Shown here: one piece after another, positions 19,809 to 27,896 of the stretch
Layout: each line of letters opens with the position of its first letter
How positions within the stretch are numbered: position 1 is the stretch's first letter
NCBI RefSeq assembly: GCF_002585305.1
Contig: NZ_NUNF01000020.1
Coordinates: forward strand, 154,528 to 218,527
Direction: 5' to 3'
Origin: Bacillus sp. AFS037270
GTDB lineage: Bacteria > Bacillota > Bacilli > Bacillales_B > DSM-18226
Length of the DNA stretch: 64,000 nucleotides
Translations under genes and position numbers: made by a program
Notes under the pieces: model-generated
Database searches by the model: none
Told to the model about the DNA's origin: nothing
The model's input: the letters and a program-made list of their open reading frames with translations, nothing else

Positions 19809-19836
19809 AATGAATTTATTTAAGTTGGTATAGTAG

Positions 19837-19863
19837 AGCGGAACTGAATCGTTCCGCTTTTTC
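19837..19863 (+). terminator. Terminator after RND gene
   Basis: The stem AGCGGAAC / GTTCCGCT (8 bp, loop TGAATC) is followed by five T residues. Confidence 0.88.
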
Positions 19864-19931
19864 CTATTCTATTTCCAACTTACAGAGATATCTTTTAATA
19901 ATTAAACTATTAAAATAATAAAAATTAGACT

Positions 19932-19970
19932 TTTACAAAACCTTTACATTCACTTCAAACTCAATTAATA
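19932..19970 (+). promoter_or_regulatory. Pho box upstream of pstS2
   Basis: Hexamers TTTACA, TTTACA, TTCAAA and TTAATA start at 19932, 19943, 19954 and 19965, exactly 11 bp apart. This is the best PhoP-type array in the window. A TATATT -10-like box (19980) follows, and pstS2 starts at 20053. Confidence 0.88.
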
Positions 19971-20052
19971 ATCATGGTCTATATTTATAACTGTAAGGAA
20001 AACAAATAGATTCATATAATAATATGAATCAAAATAGGGGGAAATAAAGCAA

Positions 20053-20979
20053 ATGAAACGTTTAAAAAATTTAAGCCTTCTTACATTATTAGCTGCAGTA
20101 ATGGTTTTCATGGCAGCTTGTGGAGGCGGTACATCAACTGATAAAACAGAAGGCACTAGTAAAGAAACTCCTAAAACGGAGGAAAAGAAAGAACTTTCAG
20201 GTTCATTATCTATTTCTGGTTCATCTGCAATGCAGCCTTTAGTAGCAGCAGCTGCTGAGGAATTCATGGCTCAAAATCCAAACGTTGATGTTCAAGTACA
20301 AGCCGGTGGATCTGGTACAGGTTTATCACAAGTTGCAGAAGGTTCTGTACAAATTGGTAACTCAGACGTATTTGCCGAAGAAAAAGAAGGCATTCCAGCT
20401 GATCAGCTTGTTGATCATAAAGTAGCTGTTGTAGGTATGACTGCTGCTGTTAACCCTAAAGTAGGTATAAAAGATATTAAAAAAGAAGATTTAATTAAAG
20501 TATTCACTGGAAAAATCACTAACTGGAAAGAACTTGGCGGAAAAGACCAAAAAATCGTTCTTGTAAACCGTCCTGACTCTTCAGGTACACGTGCAGTATT
20601 CAATAAGTTTGCTCTTGATGGTGCAACTCCTGCTGAAGGAATCACAGAAGACTCTTCAAACACTGTTAAAAAGATTATTAACGAAACAGATGGCGCCATT
20701 GGTTACCTTGCATTCTCATACTTTACTGATAAATCTGTAACACCTCTTTCCATTGATGGTGTAGAACCAACTGCTGAAAATGTACAAACTGGTAAATTCC
20801 CAGTATGGGCGTATGAGCATTCATATACAAAAGGTGAAGCTACAGATCTTGCTAAAGCATTCCTTGATTTTATGATGTCAGAGGATATTCAAAACAATCT
20901 TTTAAAAGAACAAGGATATCTACCTGTAACAAAAATGGAAGTAGAACGTGATGCAAAAGGAAATCAATCAAATAAATAA
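20053..20979 (+). CDS. pstS: Phosphate-binding lipoprotein PstS (copy 2, stand-alone)
   Basis: This is a second phosphate-binding lipoprotein of 308 residues. Its signal ends in the lipobox MAAC (about residue 23), followed by a charged linker rich in Thr, Lys and Glu. The phosphate-binding motifs SGSSAMQPL, GGSGTGLSQVAEGS and NRPDSSGTRAVF match copy 1, and most of the mature protein is the same. It has its own Pho box and terminator and no permease genes, so it probably feeds the PstCAB complex encoded 15 kb upstream. Codon use is smoother than in copy 1, which would suit high expression. Confidence 0.94.
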   Translation: MKRLKNLSLLTLLAAVMVFMAACGGGTSTDKTEGTSKETPKTEEKKELSGSLSISGSSAMQPLVAAAAEEFMAQNPNVDVQVQAGGSGTGLSQVAEGSVQIGNSDVFAEEKEGIPADQLVDHKVAVVGMTAAVNPKVGIKDIKKEDLIKVFTGKITNWKELGGKDQKIVLVNRPDSSGTRAVFNKFALDGATPAEGITEDSSNTVKKIINETDGAIGYLAFSYFTDKSVTPLSIDGVEPTAENVQTGKFPVWAYEHSYTKGEATDLAKAFLDFMMSEDIQNNLLKEQGYLPVTKMEVERDAKGNQSNK

Positions 20980-20995
20980 GATTGATACCTCTAAG

Positions 20996-21030
20996 AAGGT
21001 AAATGCTGAATTCAGCATTTACCTTTTTTT
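20996..21030 (+). terminator. Terminator after pstS2
   Basis: A continuous 30-bp palindrome (20996-21025, centred on GAATTC) is followed by a T run. Confidence 0.9.
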
Positions 21031-21127
21031 GCGTCTTAAGTAGTTTGTTCATTTATCGGAAACTGAAGGACTATTTTTGTACTTTTTTTAGATAAAATAT
21101 GAAAATGCACATAATCGAATTTGAATT

Positions 21128-21865
21128 CTATTTTTTACTGCCCAGCTTCACCGAAATACGTAAGCCATATTGTATTATTTTTTCGATGAGAAAACGCTGC
21201 CTTTCCACTGATAAATTGAAGTTAACATAACCGATGCTGAGCGCTCCTATTAGTTCGTTCGAGTGATTGAAGATAGGAGCTGCAACCGAGGAGGTGCCTT
21301 TTGTTTTTTCCCCGTGGCTTTCCCCATAACCTTGTTTACGAATAGTTTCTAACAGCTGTAAGAATGATTCCGAATCTTCTTCTGTAACTAATTCATTTAC
21401 AATTTTTAGGGCTTCGTCCTTAGGCATATTTGCTAGCATAACCTTATTGGCAGCACCGATATTCATCGGGATTCTGATTCCCAGCTGATCATAAATCCGG
21501 ATGGGGTTCTGAGGGCAGTCAATTCTCTCCATCAATAAAGACTCTAAGCCTATAGGTTTGCTAAAGTAAACACTCTCTTCCACTTCATGCATTAACTTCT
21601 CCATTTCGGGACGAATCAGCCCTACAAAATCAAAGGTATCATACATCTTTAAGCCATATTCTAACCATGTATTACCCATTGAATAAAGTTTTAAATCCGG
21701 ATCCTGTTGGACTAGTCCGTGTTTGATCATTGATTGTAATAGACGATGCATGGTACTGACTGGCAGGTCACATACCTTAGATAAATCTGTTATAGAATAC
21801 CACCTTTTTATATCGCTTTCATTAAGTACTTTAATTACCTGCATTGCTCGGTCAATTGTTTGCAT
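21128..21865 (-). CDS. IclR family transcriptional regulator
   Basis: This is a 245-residue IclR protein. The winged helix-turn-helix at the N terminus (YSITDLSKVCDLPVSTMHRLL) is followed by the GAF-like effector domain with GESHGEKTKGTSSVAAPIF and GALSIGYVNF. The start at 21865 is chosen because GGAGTGGG lies six bases upstream; ATG 21883 is in frame but lacks a site. It is transcribed away from the hydrolase-permease-peptidase cluster and is the obvious candidate regulator of that cluster through the operators at 21971-22008. Confidence 0.9.
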   Translation of the reverse strand: MQTIDRAMQVIKVLNESDIKRWYSITDLSKVCDLPVSTMHRLLQSMIKHGLVQQDPDLKLYSMGNTWLEYGLKMYDTFDFVGLIRPEMEKLMHEVEESVYFSKPIGLESLLMERIDCPQNPIRIYDQLGIRIPMNIGAANKVMLANMPKDEALKIVNELVTEEDSESFLQLLETIRKQGYGESHGEKTKGTSSVAAPIFNHSNELIGALSIGYVNFNLSVERQRFLIEKIIQYGLRISVKLGSKK

Positions 21866-21930
21866 GAATCCCACTCCTATCATGTCTCTTTAGATATCCT
21901 ATATAAAATAATCTGTAAATTCGAAATATA

Positions 21931-21959
21931 TTGACATGCAATTTTCTTTACTATAATAT
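21931..21959 (+). promoter_or_regulatory. Sigma-A-like promoter of the arginine-analogue operon
   Basis: TTGACA (21931) is a consensus -35. TAATAT (21954, 17-bp spacer) or TATAAT (21952, 15-bp spacer) can serve as the -10. Confidence 0.65.
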
Positions 21960-21970
21960 CATATTATAAA

Positions 21971-22008
21971 TTTCCATTATAAGAAAGTGTTTTCCACTAT
22001 ACGGAAAA
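21971..22008. promoter_or_regulatory. Tandem candidate IclR operators
   Basis: Two similar palindromic sites lie 20 bp apart. One is imperfect, TTTCC-N6-AGAAA (21971). The other is perfect, TTTTCC-N7-GGAAAA (21990-22008). They sit between the promoter and the ribosome site of the hydrolase operon. The placement suggests repression by the divergently encoded IclR protein. This is an inference from position and symmetry. Confidence 0.55.
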
Positions 22009-22024
22009 GAAAGGAGAGGTTGAC

Positions 22025-22891
22025 TTGGTTTCGTCAATGTATAAGAAACTTTATAAAGTCATTATGAAACATCCCAAAGATGCTTTCATCAATCAAGAAC
22101 ATTTGAGTAATGAATGGAAAAAATTCAATTACATCCATGAACCAGATTACATAAAGGCACATCAAGAATTTGAACAGTTTCTTGCTATTATGAAAGAACA
22201 TGTAGCTGAAATTGAGTTTTTACCTGCAACAGAAACAGTAGGATTAGATTCTCTTTATGCCCATGACCCTGTAAAATTCACCACAAAAGGGGCAATCATT
22301 TTAAAATCAGGGAAAAAGCTGCGTCAGCCGGAGGCAGAAGCATATAAAAGTTTTTTACGTGAAAAGAACATTCCAATTTTAGGAGAACTCAGCGGTGATG
22401 CAGCGGCTGACGGAGGAGACCTAGTTTGGCTAGACGATCGCACCTTGTTAATTGGCCGAGGGTATCGTACTAATGATGAAGCTATCCGCCAAATTCAAGA
22501 AATCACAAAAGATTTAGTGGATGAATGTATAATTGTTCACTTGCCGCATGCTCATGGAGAAGAGGAATGCCTTCATCTTATGTCTTTCATTAGTATCGTA
22601 GATGAAAATCTAGCGGTGGTTTATTCCAGATTAATGCCTGTCTTCCTAAGACAGCTACTTATCAAGCGCGGCTTTAAATTAATAGAAGTGCCGGATGAAG
22701 AATATGATCGGCTTGGCTGTAATGTACTTGCCTTGGCACCAAGAGTTTGCATAATCGTGAGTGGGAACCCAAAAACAAAGCAACAATTATTTGATGCAGG
22801 AGCTGTTGTTTATGAATATGACGGAAATGAAATCTCTTATTTAGGGACAGGAGGACCAACGTGTCTCACATGTCCAGTAGTTCGGGAGTAA
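22025..22891 (+). CDS. Arginine deiminase / dimethylargininase superfamily hydrolase
   Basis: This 288-residue member of the guanidine-modifying superfamily has LDSLYAHDP (substrate Asp region), SGDAAADGGDLVWLDDRTLLIG (Glu/Asp-rich loop), and HLPHAHGEEECLHL with the catalytic His region. Its C-terminal GGPTCLTCP holds the likely nucleophilic Cys. It may deiminate arginine, N-methylarginine or a related guanidine; exact chemistry cannot be told. TTG 22025 is used as the start since AGGAGAGG lies five bases before it; ATG 22037 is too far. It is the first gene of a four-gene operon, 19 bp before a second superfamily member. Confidence 0.78.
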   Translation: MVSSMYKKLYKVIMKHPKDAFINQEHLSNEWKKFNYIHEPDYIKAHQEFEQFLAIMKEHVAEIEFLPATETVGLDSLYAHDPVKFTTKGAIILKSGKKLRQPEAEAYKSFLREKNIPILGELSGDAAADGGDLVWLDDRTLLIGRGYRTNDEAIRQIQEITKDLVDECIIVHLPHAHGEEECLHLMSFISIVDENLAVVYSRLMPVFLRQLLIKRGFKLIEVPDEEYDRLGCNVLALAPRVCIIVSGNPKTKQQLFDAGAVVYEYDGNEISYLGTGGPTCLTCPVVRE

Positions 22892-22910
22892 AAATAGAGG
22901 GGGACGAATC

Positions 22911-23672
22911 ATGTATAAAAATACGATTGTAAAAATACCAGGTGAAACTTATGTAAATGGGCTAACCACTTCCAATCTGGGAAAACCAGAATTAGCAATA
23001 GCATTAGAACAGCATAAAGCTTATATTAATGCACTAGAAAAATGTGGAACAAAGGTAACGGTTCTCCCATGTAATATTGAATTTCCAGATTCCACTTTTG
23101 TGGAGGATACAGCGGTACTGACCCCTAAATTTGCTGTTATTTCAAACCCAGGGGCTCTTTCACGGAACGGAGAAATCCATGATATGGAACCTGTTATCAA
23201 GTCTTTCTACGAAACTATTTATTATATTAAAGCTCCTGGAACTCTTGATGGGGGAGATATTTTACAGATTGAGGAACATTTTTACATTGGTGTTTCTGCG
23301 AGAACAAACTTAGAGGGTGCCGGACAATTAAAACAAATTTTTGAGTCCGAGGGATATAAAGCAACGATTATTCATTTAGAGAAATTTTTTCATCTAAAGA
23401 CAGGAATCGCCTATTTAGGGGACCAAACCATTGTTGTTGCTGGAGAATTTATTGACCATCCCGATTTCAACTCCTATAAAAAAATTATTGTTTCTCCCGA
23501 AGAGGAATATGCGGCCAATTGTGTCCGAGTAAATGACTATGTCATAATTCCCGCAGGCAACCCTGTGACGAAACAAAAAATCAATGAAGCCGGCTATCAA
23601 ACAATTGAACTTGAAATGTCTGAGTTTCGAAAGTTGGATGGCGGATTAAGCTGTTTGTCACTGCGCTTTTAG
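22911..23672 (+). CDS. Dimethylargininase-like hydrolase (DDAH family)
   Basis: This 253-residue DDAH-type enzyme would hydrolyse methylated arginines to citrulline and methylamines. Family motifs are FVEDTAVL, GTLDGGDIL, HLKTGIAYLG with the catalytic His, and the terminal LDGGLSCLSLRF with the nucleophilic Cys. The match to DDAH is better than for the preceding gene. The ATG follows AGGGGGAC. The pairing of two superfamily members in one operon suggests sequential or alternative substrates. Distinguishing DDAH from arginine deiminase needs activity data. Confidence 0.82.
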   Translation: MYKNTIVKIPGETYVNGLTTSNLGKPELAIALEQHKAYINALEKCGTKVTVLPCNIEFPDSTFVEDTAVLTPKFAVISNPGALSRNGEIHDMEPVIKSFYETIYYIKAPGTLDGGDILQIEEHFYIGVSARTNLEGAGQLKQIFESEGYKATIIHLEKFFHLKTGIAYLGDQTIVVAGEFIDHPDFNSYKKIIVSPEEEYAANCVRVNDYVIIPAGNPVTKQKINEAGYQTIELEMSEFRKLDGGLSCLSLRF

Positions 23673-23704
23673 TAGACTGCAAATTAAGAGGGGTGGGAGA
23701 GAGG

Positions 23705-25135
23705 ATGGGAAATCAAGGGATTCAACAAGAACAATTAAGTCGGTCTATGAAACGGCGCCATTTGTTCATGCTTTCTTTAGGGGGAGTCATTGGAACTGGT
23801 TTATTTTTAAATGCTGGTTATACGATTAATCAGGCAGGAGCAGGTGGTGCCTTAATAGGGTATATATTTGGCGGCATCATTTTGTACCTTGTAATGGTGT
23901 GCTTAGGGGAGCTTGCTGTCTATATGCCTGTTACTGGATCATTTCAAACGTATGCAAGTAAATTTATTAGTCCATCGGCCGGCTTTTCTCTGGGGTGGAT
24001 GTATTTCATAGGTTCTGCGACTACTGCAGGAGTAGAATTCACGGCAGCAGGAATCCTTATGAAGCGATGGTTTCCAGATATATCTGTTTGGGTTTGGTGT
24101 GCGATATTTATTCTCCTGTTATTTTTATTAAATGCCTTAACGACAAGAGGATTCGCTGAAGCCGAATATTGGTTTTCTGGAATTAAAGTTATAGCCGTGA
24201 TCTTTTTTATCATCATAGGTGTTGGGGCAATAGTTGGAATTATTCCATTGGAGGATAGGCCTGCTCCTTTAATGCACAACTTAGCACCCACTAGTTTATT
24301 CCCTGCTGGGATTGCCATTCTCTTTGTCACAATGATGAATGTTATCTTTTCGTATCAAGGTTCAGAGTTGATTGGCATTGCAGCGGGTGAGAGCGAAGAA
24401 CCTCAAAAGAACATACCTCGTGCCATTCGCAACGTGTTAGTAAGAATTATTGTCTTTTATCTTGCCTCTATTATCATCTTATCAGCCATTTTTCCAACGA
24501 AAGAGCTTGGATTACTAGAAAGCCCATTCGTGACTTTAATGGACCTGGCTGGAATTCCATTTGCACCAGATATTATGAACTTTGTCATTCTGACAGCCAT
24601 TTTATCAGTAGGGAACTCATGTATCTATGCATCAACCCGGCTATTGTGGGCAATGTCTCATGAAGGAATGGCACCGAAAGTGTTTGGGAAATTATCCAAA
24701 CGGAAGGTCCCTTTTTCAGCCCTCGTCTTTACTATGATTTTTTCATTATTATCTTTGTTAACAAGTGTAATTGCTGCTGATACAGTTTTTGTATTATTGA
24801 TGTCTATTGCCGGAATATCGGTAACCATCTCATGGATAGGAATTGCCCTTTCCCAATTTATGTTTCGCCGTAAATACCTGCGGCAGGGTGGGAAATTAGA
24901 GGATTTACAGTATAGAGTTCCCTTCTACCCACTAATTCCTCTCATTTGCATTGTATTTTGTGTTTCAATATTAATATTCTTAGCATTCGATCCAACCCAA
25001 TTAATAGGACTCCTCATTGGACTAGGATTCCTGGTTATTTGCTACTTTTCCTTCTATTTCAAAAATAGGGTGTCAGGCACCACAAATGTACACGGTCCAT
25101 CACAGGTGGACAGTGATCTTTCACAAAAAAATTAA
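23705..25135 (+). CDS. Amino-acid permease, RocE/RocC-like (APC superfamily)
   Basis: This is a 476-residue, 12-helix permease of the amino-acid transporter branch. It has SLGGVIGTGLFLNAG in helix 1, FSYQGSELIGIAAGE in helix 6, and AAGESEEPQKNIPRAIR after it. Basic amino-acid uptake is likely from context (two guanidine hydrolases and a RocB-like peptidase). ATG 23705 is used, with AGAGGGGTG nine bases upstream; GTG 23693 is in frame. The last 20 or so residues are encoded by two small palindromes that look like an inserted dispersed repeat. Confidence 0.85.
   Translation: MGNQGIQQEQLSRSMKRRHLFMLSLGGVIGTGLFLNAGYTINQAGAGGALIGYIFGGIILYLVMVCLGELAVYMPVTGSFQTYASKFISPSAGFSLGWMYFIGSATTAGVEFTAAGILMKRWFPDISVWVWCAIFILLLFLLNALTTRGFAEAEYWFSGIKVIAVIFFIIIGVGAIVGIIPLEDRPAPLMHNLAPTSLFPAGIAILFVTMMNVIFSYQGSELIGIAAGESEEPQKNIPRAIRNVLVRIIVFYLASIIILSAIFPTKELGLLESPFVTLMDLAGIPFAPDIMNFVILTAILSVGNSCIYASTRLLWAMSHEGMAPKVFGKLSKRKVPFSALVFTMIFSLLSLLTSVIAADTVFVLLMSIAGISVTISWIGIALSQFMFRRKYLRQGGKLEDLQYRVPFYPLIPLICIVFCVSILIFLAFDPTQLIGLLIGLGFLVICYFSFYFKNRVSGTTNVHGPSQVDSDLSQKN
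25069..25111. repeat. Palindromic repeat forming the permease C-terminal tail
   Basis: GGTG-TCAGG-CACC (25069-25081) and GTCCA-N7-TGGAC (25095-25111) sit side by side at the 3' end of the permease gene. The GGTGTCAGGCACC type of palindrome resembles dispersed repeats I recall from Bacillaceae genomes. No second copy is seen in this window. Confidence 0.4.
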
Positions 25136-25200
25136 GCACAATTTTTAATATATTAAAATACTACTTTATTAAGAATTGATTTCAAAGGAGTATAAGGATT

Positions 25201-26823
25201 ATGGAGCAGCTTAGGTGGGGAACACCGGACAAATTAAGAGGATTGTTGTGTGAACTAGTCAGTTGGCATAGTATGACATTAACGGAAGGTGAGCGTGAAT
25301 TTCCCGGCAAAGTTCAGGCGAAGCTAAAAGAACTCCAATACTTTCGTGACAATCCTAACAACTTGGGACTGAATAAAGCGGATTTGGGTCGTCGCTTTTT
25401 AACGGCGTTATATAAGCATAAGGAAGTTAAGGACACGATCGTATTAATCAGTCATTTTGATACTGTGAATACTGAAGAATATGGGGACCTTCAGCCATTT
25501 GCCTATCAACCTGAAGAGTTGACAAAATTACTTTTTGATAGAATTGATGAATTACACGGCGATGCACAAGTGGATCTTCTATCGGGTCAATATTTATTTG
25601 GACGCGGGACAATGGACATGAAAATGGGACTTGCGATGCACATGGGGTTACTGGAAAAAGCATCAGTTGAAAAATGGCCGATTAATCTCCTGTTGCTCAC
25701 CGTCCCTGATGAGGAGGTTAACTCCTCAGGTATGCGAGCAGCCATACCAAAACTATTAGAACTAAAAGAAGAGTACTGTCTCCACTATAAACTTTTCTTA
25801 AATGGGGAGCCAGTCTTTACACAAGAGCCCGGTGACAGAAGTTATTATATTTATTCTGGATCAATCGGAAAAATTATGCCGTCCGCACTCTTTTATGGGA
25901 AAGAAACACATGTAGGTGAGCCGCTTAGCGGTATTACTGCACCATATATTGCTTCATTTTTGACTCAGCGCATGGAATGGAATTTGAGCCTGCAGGAAAA
26001 TGTAATGGGAGAATCCACACCGCTTCCCGTGACACTTCAGCAAAAGGATTTACGATTGGAATACTCCGTTCAAACCCCATACCGCTCAGCAGCATTGTAT
26101 AACGTTTTTTTAATGAAACAGAAGGCAGAAGAAATTATGGTGAAATTTGAAATAATCGCTCAAGAAGCTGCGATGGCATGCAATCAATCCTATCAAGGTG
26201 TTTGTCTTAAGCAATCCGTCAAGCCCGTCGGAGAAGTCCGAGTTTTGCGTTTTGAGGATCTACAGTCGCATGCAATTCGAAAATTCGGCCGTGAATTAGT
26301 TGAGAAAGTGAAAGCAGAGGTTCAAGCTAACTCCAACTGGGATGATCGTGAAAAATCCTTACGAATTACCGACAGCCTGATGATTGAGTGCCAAGAACTC
26401 GCACCGGCGATTGTGTTAATGTTTGCACCTCCCTATTATCCAGCAGTTAATTCATCTGACGATCATCTTGTTAACAAATGTGTTAAATATGTGAGAGAAA
26501 AAGGACTGGAGAAATTTGCTTTACCAGTCAAACAAGTTCATTATTTCAATGGAATCAGCGACTTAAGCTATGTAAACTATCAAGATGATGGAAAAGGCTG
26601 GACTGCCTTTAAAGCAAATACACCGGTATGGGGGAGCAGCTATACCATCCCTTTTGATGAAATGGCACAACTACAGGCTCCTGTCTTAAATGTCGGGCCG
26701 TTTGGCAAAGATGCCCATAAACGGACGGAGCGACTACACATGAAAAATGCCTTTGAAGAGGTTCCATTCCTTGTTGAAGGAATGATTAAAATGATTTCTT
26801 CAAGTATGTATAAGATACCGTAA
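25201..26823 (+). CDS. M20 family peptidase, RocB-like
   Basis: This 540-residue metallo-hydrolase is similar to RocB of the arginine utilisation system. Metal-site motifs are ISHFDTVN, LFGRGTMDMKMGLAMHMG and VPDEEVNSSGMR. The long insert carrying YSGSIGKIMPSALFYGKETHVGEP fits RocB rather than short M20 amidohydrolases. The exact reaction of RocB is not established. It is the last gene of the operon, 65 bp after the permease, and has its own AAAGGAG ribosome site. Confidence 0.82.
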   Translation: MEQLRWGTPDKLRGLLCELVSWHSMTLTEGEREFPGKVQAKLKELQYFRDNPNNLGLNKADLGRRFLTALYKHKEVKDTIVLISHFDTVNTEEYGDLQPFAYQPEELTKLLFDRIDELHGDAQVDLLSGQYLFGRGTMDMKMGLAMHMGLLEKASVEKWPINLLLLTVPDEEVNSSGMRAAIPKLLELKEEYCLHYKLFLNGEPVFTQEPGDRSYYIYSGSIGKIMPSALFYGKETHVGEPLSGITAPYIASFLTQRMEWNLSLQENVMGESTPLPVTLQQKDLRLEYSVQTPYRSAALYNVFLMKQKAEEIMVKFEIIAQEAAMACNQSYQGVCLKQSVKPVGEVRVLRFEDLQSHAIRKFGRELVEKVKAEVQANSNWDDREKSLRITDSLMIECQELAPAIVLMFAPPYYPAVNSSDDHLVNKCVKYVREKGLEKFALPVKQVHYFNGISDLSYVNYQDDGKGWTAFKANTPVWGSSYTIPFDEMAQLQAPVLNVGPFGKDAHKRTERLHMKNAFEEVPFLVEGMIKMISSSMYKIP

Positions 26824-26888
26824 TGAAATAACTAAATTGAACTGCACCGATTTCTGGGAGCAGTGTTTAATCAATGAATAATTGAAAT

Positions 26889-26919
26889 AAGGTCATTGAG
26901 ATTCAATCTCAATGACCCT
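26889..26919. terminator. Hairpin after the RocB-like gene
   Basis: A 12-bp perfect stem (GGTCATTGAGAT / ATCTCAATGACC, loop TCA) lies between convergent genes. It is followed by CTT and has no long T tract, so termination is likely but not certain. Confidence 0.65.
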
Positions 26920-26939
26920 TACTAGTATGTTTGAATACA

Positions 26940-27587
26940 TTATTTGTATGTACTCAAGCCATATTGAATGGCTCCCACAAACCCATGCTTTGCTGATTCG
27001 ATAATTAATTCATAGGCTTCTTCAAACCTAAGTTGATTTTCTAGCAATAATGCAAGATTTAACATAGAAGGGGGATTGCCTAAATTAATTGCATTCTTAT
27101 AGTAGCTTTCTGCTTTTTTATAATCAGGTAGAATGTCAGAGTAACCAAATTGATAAATTTTACCTAATGCGTCTAATGCTTCAATTTCACCTTGAGTTGC
27201 AGCCATATTTAGGTTATGCAATGCTTGATTAACATCCAAAACAACCCCTAAACCTTTAAGATACATAATCCCTTGGTAATAAAGAGCACCTGCATGTCCA
27301 AGAAAGGCAGCTTTCGAAAAATAATCAAATGCCCTTAGGTAGTCTTTTGCAATACCTAATTGTTCACTTCCAAAATAGTGATGTTTACCCATTTCGAACT
27401 CCGCAGCTGGAAATCCTTTATTAATTATTTGAGTTAGCATCTCTATTGCTTCCAGAAAGCTTTCAGTTTCGTAAAATCTTTTATATTCTTTAAAGAGCTT
27501 CTGTGGAGTTTCTTCTTCTTTCTGAATTTGATCGGTATTAAGCATTTTATTAAAGTCATTATTAATCTTAGATTCATTAGATTTCAA
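26940..27587 (-). CDS. Sel1/TPR-type repeat protein
   Basis: This is a 215-residue soluble helical protein with Sel1-like repeats of about 36 residues. Examples are ALYYQGIMYLKGLGVVLDVN, ALDALGKIYQFGYSDILPDY and SMLNLALLLENQLRFEEAYE. Such repeats act as protein-binding scaffolds. The N-terminal 40 residues are polar. The ATG has AGGAGGGATT upstream on the minus strand. No partner can be named, and the neighbours give no functional hint. Confidence 0.78.
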   Translation of the reverse strand: MKSNESKINNDFNKMLNTDQIQKEEETPQKLFKEYKRFYETESFLEAIEMLTQIINKGFPAAEFEMGKHHYFGSEQLGIAKDYLRAFDYFSKAAFLGHAGALYYQGIMYLKGLGVVLDVNQALHNLNMAATQGEIEALDALGKIYQFGYSDILPDYKKAESYYKNAINLGNPPSMLNLALLLENQLRFEEAYELIIESAKHGFVGAIQYGLSTYK

Positions 27588-27720
27588 ATTAATCCCTCCT
27601 AATACTTCTTTTTATAATTGAGTGAGATGGAAGATGTAAGTAAAGAAAATTAAACCACTAGTGCTGGTCTTATTATAGGGGAACCCATTTGTTTTCAAGA
27701 GATCGTATTTTTAATAAGTA

Positions 27721-27788
27721 TAATTAGGATGGATAAATGAACATCCCTTGTATTCTCTAAAAGAGAATGATCAAGGGATGCCTAATTA
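27721..27788. repeat. Long segmented inverted repeat in an intergenic region
   Basis: Three nested arms pair: TAATTAGG with CCTAATTA (27721/27781), CATCCCTTG with CAAGGGATG (27742/27772), and ATTCTCT with AGAGAAT (27752/27762). A 13-base unpaired insert lies on the left side only. No T tract follows. A smaller perfect palindrome, ACTATTAC-AA-GTAATAGT, lies nearby at 27821-27838. Together they fill most of the 309-bp gap between the Sel1 and thiolase genes. Confidence 0.7.
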
Positions 27789-27896
27789 ACATGAATAAAA
27801 TGCTGACTTTCCAATTACCCACTATTACAAGTAATAGTTAGATGGGACTTTTTCTTCCTTTTTTTTTGAGTCTGTCATTTTATTTCATTTGCCAGT

